A stretch of DNA of 64,000 bases from an uncultured Ilumatobacter sp. (lineage in GTDB: Bacteria > Actinomycetota > Acidimicrobiia > Acidimicrobiales > Ilumatobacteraceae): positions 62,001 to 126,000 of the forward strand of contig CALKNK010000009.1 of NCBI GenBank assembly GCA_938091165.1, written 5' to 3'. The notes below the pieces were generated by a model, which ran no database searches, had not been told where the DNA came from, and saw only the letters and a list, made by a program, of their open reading frames with translations. This document shows positions 61,050 through 64,000 of the stretch, one piece after another (within the stretch, counting starts at the first letter, position 1; every line of letters begins with the position of its first letter). Made by a program: the position numbers and the translations under genes.

Positions 61050-61508
61050 GTGACCGAGTCGCAACGCGTGCCTGGTGTTCGCTCGCTCGGAGTAGATCTC
61101 GGCTCGAAGCGCATCGGAATTGCTGTGAGCGATTTGTCCGGCACCATTGCGTCGGCCCTCACCACGGTTTATCGATCGAAGTCACGTCGACATGATCATG
61201 CAGAGATCGCACGCTTGGTCAAAATCGAAGAGTGTGAAGTCGTAGTTGTTGGCTTGCCACTCTCGCTTGATGGATCAGAAGGACCAGCTGCCCGGGATGC
61301 CACCAACGAAGCGAGACAGCTCGCTACCGTTGTAGGAGTGCCTGTGGAGATGTACGACGAGAGGTTCACCACGGTGACGGCCGAACAGGCGATGCGTGAC
61401 GCCGGTCTGAGCGGCGCGCGACAGCGCAAAATTGTGGACCAAATGGCCGCAGCGGTAATGCTGCAAGCATGGCTTGACCACCGCCGTCATACTTGGGACA
61501 AACCATGA
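61050..61508 (+). CDS. ruvX: Holliday junction resolvase-like protein RuvX/YqgF
   Basis: A 152-residue RNase H-fold nuclease implicated in 16S rRNA 5'-end processing and junction resolution. SLGVDLGSKRIGIAVSD carries the first Asp, VVVGLPLSLDGSEGPAA the second acidic strand, MYDERFTTVTAEQAM and VDQMAAAVMLQAWLD the rest of the site. GTG at 61050, 10 bp after alaS, is preferred; the upstream frame runs through alaS. Overlaps mltG by 4 bp. Confidence 0.93.
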   Translation: MTESQRVPGVRSLGVDLGSKRIGIAVSDLSGTIASALTTVYRSKSRRHDHAEIARLVKIEECEVVVVGLPLSLDGSEGPAARDATNEARQLATVVGVPVEMYDERFTTVTAEQAMRDAGLSGARQRKIVDQMAAAVMLQAWLDHRRHTWDKP

Positions 61509-62749
61509 CCCAGCTGGACCCGCTGCTGCCAGAGGCGCAGGTTGATCCGGACAATCGGCCAGCGATGGATTGGCCGACTGATCCGTGGGATTCCACCGAT
61601 CAAACTGGGCAAGTCGAGCGACTCCGTCGGCAAACTCGGCCACTGAAATGGCTTGTGTATACCTGCATAGCGTTGGCCCTCGTCGTAATTCTTATTGCTG
61701 GGATGGTCGGCTGGTGGTATCTCGGCAAGATCAATCCGCCTGGTGACCCAGGCGAGCTGCAAAACTTTGAGATAGCGAAAGACGCGACTTTTGAATCGTT
61801 GACCGAACAACTCGTTAATGAAGGCTTTATTTCTGACGCTGCGGTCTGGTCGCGATACGTCGAACGAGACGATGACGGTCTCGAGATAATTCCCGGTTTT
61901 TATCAACTGCGACCAAACGATCACATGGGCAACGTGCTGGCGCGCCTCAAAACACCGCCAGCTCTGACCACAACGAACGTCACGTTTCCCGAGGGCTTTA
62001 CGATTGACCGCATGGGTCGACGCGTCGACGCCGTGATTGAGCGAATGGACGAAGCCGAATTCATTGCAGCGGCAACTGCGCCGAATGTTTCAACCAAATG
62101 GCTGCCCGCCGGAACAGGCAGCCTCGAAGGGCTGCTATTTCCCGACACCTATTCAGTGTCGAACGCCGAATCTGAGGCACAATTACTTGACCGTATGGTG
62201 GGTCTCATGGAGCGTGTTGGTCAACAGGAAGACATCGAGTCGAAGGCAGCGCTGCTCGGCTACACCCCCTATGAGGCGATGATCGTTGCGTCGATGATCG
62301 AACGCGAGGCCGCTGTTCCCGAGGATCGAGCGAAGATCTCCCGAGTTATTCTCAATCGCCTCGCAGTGAGTCGTTTAAATCCTGACGAGCCGTTTCTCCT
62401 CCAGATCGATGCGTCGGTGTACTACGGCCGCGATCAAACCGACGGCGACCCAAATCTCGACTTCAGCCAACTACGCCAAATTGATACGCCCTGGAACACG
62501 TATACCCGGCCTGGCCTACCGCGAACGCCGATCGCAAACCCTGGTCGAGCGTCGATCAGGGCGGCACTCAACCCGGCCGCAAACCCACCGCCAGGCGATC
62601 CAATCTGTCGAGAACTTCCCAATCCGTCGGAATGTTTTTACTTTTTCTATGTGCTCGCCGACGCGGACGGAAGTCACGCATTTTCGGCAACGTTCGAACA
62701 ACACGAGGCGAATATTGCCCGGTATGCCGACGTTGAGTTCAGCCGGTGA
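61505..62749 (+). CDS. mltG: endolytic murein transglycosylase MltG
   Basis: A 414-residue membrane-anchored lytic transglycosylase that ends nascent glycan strands. After a Pro/Asp-rich cytoplasmic region, one helix (about residues 48-70, WLVYTCIALALVVILIAGMV) anchors it; a LysM-like domain precedes the YceG core with LEGLLFPDTYSV, IVASMIEREAAVPEDRAKIS (catalytic Glu in IERE) and TPWNTYTRPGLPRTPIANPG. The start overlaps the ruvX stop (ATGA). Confidence 0.95.
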   Translation: MTQLDPLLPEAQVDPDNRPAMDWPTDPWDSTDQTGQVERLRRQTRPLKWLVYTCIALALVVILIAGMVGWWYLGKINPPGDPGELQNFEIAKDATFESLTEQLVNEGFISDAAVWSRYVERDDDGLEIIPGFYQLRPNDHMGNVLARLKTPPALTTTNVTFPEGFTIDRMGRRVDAVIERMDEAEFIAAATAPNVSTKWLPAGTGSLEGLLFPDTYSVSNAESEAQLLDRMVGLMERVGQQEDIESKAALLGYTPYEAMIVASMIEREAAVPEDRAKISRVILNRLAVSRLNPDEPFLLQIDASVYYGRDQTDGDPNLDFSQLRQIDTPWNTYTRPGLPRTPIANPGRASIRAALNPAANPPPGDPICRELPNPSECFYFFYVLADADGSHAFSATFEQHEANIARYADVEFSR

Positions 62750-63612
62750 TGTTGACCGTGCAGCACGCAGGACCACGCATTGCGGCAGTCATCGGTTCGC
62801 CGGTCACGCATAGCTTGTCGCCGGTCATCCATCAGGCGGCCTTGGACGCAGCCGGCGTCGACTGGGTTTACACGGCGTTTGACGTAGCCCCCGGGAGCGC
62901 TGCTGAGGCAATCAGTGCGATGCGTCTCCTCGGTCTGGCTGGATTATCGATAACAATGCCCCATAAGTTCGACGTTGCTCAACTTGTTGATCGTCTAGAG
63001 CCAGCGGCTCGGGCGCTCGACGCTGTGAATACCGTGAGCTGGGATGACGGCAAACTTGTCGGTTCCAGCACTGATGGCGCCGGTTTTGTTGCCTCCCTTG
63101 CAGAGACAGGTGTGGAGGTTGCCGATGCGCATATCGCTGTTTTTGGTGCCGGGGGAGCAGCGCGCTCGGTAATCGACGCATTAGGCCGCGCCGGTGCTGC
63201 TGAGATCACGGTGCTGAATCGCACCCAGGATCGTGCTGAACGGGCTGCAGCATTGTCGGCTGTAGCAACGGTCGGAATCGTCAGTGATGTGAGTCGAGCA
63301 GACATCGTTGTGAACGCGACGAGTGTCGGTATGGGCGTTGAGCCGGGCGATGCAACCTCCGTTGACATGGCGTGTGATCCCAGCTTGCTGCGCGTCGGGC
63401 AAATCGTCGCTGATCTTGTGTACTCCCCGCTTGAAACAGCGTGGATGCTGGCAGCAGTCGATGCCGGCGCAACGACAATTAACGGACTGGGCATGCTTGT
63501 CCATCAGGCGGCACTGCAGCAGGAGCGTTGGCTTGGCTATCGCCCGGACGTAGCAACAATGCGTGCAGCTGCCACGACCGAACTCGCTGCTCGGCGAAAT
63601 ACTCCCAGATAG
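62746..63612 (+). CDS. aroE: shikimate dehydrogenase
   Basis: A 288-residue enzyme reducing 3-dehydroshikimate with NADPH. IGSPVTHSLSPVIHQAALDA (shikimate site), GLSITMPHKFDVAQLVD (catalytic Lys in MPHK), AVNTVSWDDGKLVGSSTDGAGF (catalytic Asp), IAVFGAGGAARSVIDAL and LNRTQDRAE (NADPH) are all present. GTG at 62746 or ATG at 62749, both overlapping the mltG stop, could start it. Its TAG stop is the first half of the aroC -10 box. Confidence 0.95.
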   Translation: MMLTVQHAGPRIAAVIGSPVTHSLSPVIHQAALDAAGVDWVYTAFDVAPGSAAEAISAMRLLGLAGLSITMPHKFDVAQLVDRLEPAARALDAVNTVSWDDGKLVGSSTDGAGFVASLAETGVEVADAHIAVFGAGGAARSVIDALGRAGAAEITVLNRTQDRAERAAALSAVATVGIVSDVSRADIVVNATSVGMGVEPGDATSVDMACDPSLLRVGQIVADLVYSPLETAWMLAAVDAGATTINGLGMLVHQAALQQERWLGYRPDVATMRAAATTELAARRNTPR

Positions 63613-63615
63613 CCT
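63610..63615 (+). promoter_or_regulatory. aroC: -10 box TAGCCT overlapping the aroE stop codon
   Basis: TAGCCT ends 6 nt before the aroC ATG at 63622; its TAG is the aroE stop. Confidence 0.55.
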
Positions 63616-63621
63616 CACAGA

Positions 63622-64000
63622 ATGCTTCGCTACCTCACCGCCGGTGAAAGCCATGGTCAGGGCCTTGTGGTCATCATGGAAGGCCTGCCAGCCGGCCTCG
63701 AGATCACGGTCGACGAGATCCAAGCTGAGATGGGCCGTCGCCGACTTGGCTATGGCCGGGGCCCACGCCAGCGCTTTGAGGCTGATGAGCTCACCCTGAT
63801 CGGCGGCGTCCGCCATGGTCGCACTCTTGGGTCTCCGCTGGCCATTGAGATCCAAAATAGCGAGTGGTTCCGTAGCGATAAGTGGCACGATGAGATGTCG
63901 CCGGCCCCGGGCGAAACTAAGGATCCACTTACACAGGTCCGGCCAGGTCACGCAGACTTAGCGGGCATGCAAAAGTACGGCTTCACCGATGCCCGGGACG
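63622..64000 (+). CDS. aroC: chorismate synthase, N-terminal part (cut by window end)
   Basis: About 126 residues of chorismate synthase, which makes chorismate from EPSP with reduced FMN. RYLTAGESHGQGLVVIMEGL is the first signature (GESHG), followed by RRRLGYGRGPRQRFEADEL, GVRHGRTLGSPLAIEIQN and VRPGHADLAGMQKYGFTD. The full protein should be about 390 residues. Start ATG is supported by the box at 63610-63615. It follows aroE, the preceding shikimate-pathway gene here. Confidence 0.95.
   Translation, partial: MLRYLTAGESHGQGLVVIMEGLPAGLEITVDEIQAEMGRRRLGYGRGPRQRFEADELTLIGGVRHGRTLGSPLAIEIQNSEWFRSDKWHDEMSPAPGETKDPLTQVRPGHADLAGMQKYGFTDARD

Noticed and set aside
1..64000. Prophage, insertion sequence or integrated element
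   Set aside because: No transposase, integrase, phage structural gene, terminal repeat or tRNA-associated attachment site was recognised; gene content is core metabolism.

Overview
The window looks like a stretch of ordinary chromosome from a mid-to-high GC actinobacterium, most likely a member of class Acidimicrobiia or a near relative. This rests on: a GuaB1-type IMPDH paralogue followed by cmk; a DUF3151 protein; the alaS-ruvX-mltG-aroE-aroC block in actinobacterial order; DUF2510/DUF4190 architecture; a mitochondrial-type aconitase; and many start codons preceded directly by a -10 box (leaderless transcription, common in Actinobacteria). I see no tRNA, rRNA, CRISPR array, insertion sequence, prophage or plasmid function. 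The exact taxon is an inference.

Layout. 1-6.1 kb: end of a GMC oxidoreductase, aconitase (minus), a VOC protein with a GntR regulator, and an FMN-dependent 2-hydroxy-acid dehydrogenase. 6.3-13.4 kb: a crotonase, then glutamate synthase gltB-gltD. 13.5-17.5 kb: a LysM lipoprotein, a metallo-beta-lactamase-fold hydrolase, a Gfo/Idh/MocA oxidoreductase and a ProA-like aldehyde dehydrogenase with a long N-terminal extension. 17.6-24.5 kb: pantothenate genes panB and panC, a CPBP membrane protease, a DmpA/ThnT-type hydrolase, an acyl-CoA ligase, a second crotonase and a hexapeptide acyltransferase. 24.5-34.6 kb: a heterodimeric ABC exporter, a DUF2510 membrane protein, a histidine phosphatase, a methyltransferase-SDR pair, a lipocalin-like protein and a CtaA-like heme A synthase.

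34.6-40.9 kb: a branched-chain amino-acid-type ABC importer (livHMGF forward; its binding protein livK on the opposite strand, with a clear terminator). LivH carries an unusual extracytoplasmic Ig-like N-terminal domain. 41-53.9 kb: nitroreductase, xylulokinase, J-domain protein, Sua5, alpha/beta hydrolase, guaB1-cmk-plsC, M18 aminopeptidase, phosphatase, pyruvate kinase, second hydrolase, MFS exporter. 53.9-56.5 kb: DUF3151-mobA-rhodanese-RNase D. 56.5-57.3 kb: about 800 bp with no convincing gene. 57.3-64 kb: a small charged protein, a Cys-rich protein, then alaS-ruvX-mltG-aroE-aroC (aroC cut by the window end).

The strongest pattern is regulatory. At 23 genes a TANNNT hexamer ends exactly 6-8 nt before the start codon, which puts the transcription start on or next to the start codon; this also fixes several start choices. 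In several divergent pairs the two -10 boxes lie on one palindrome or inverted repeat, so a bidirectional promoter fits into 20-45 bp. In two cases (rhodanese, aroC) the TAG stop codon of the upstream gene is the first half of the next gene's -10 box. I found no clearly new multi-gene system; most genes are core metabolism.
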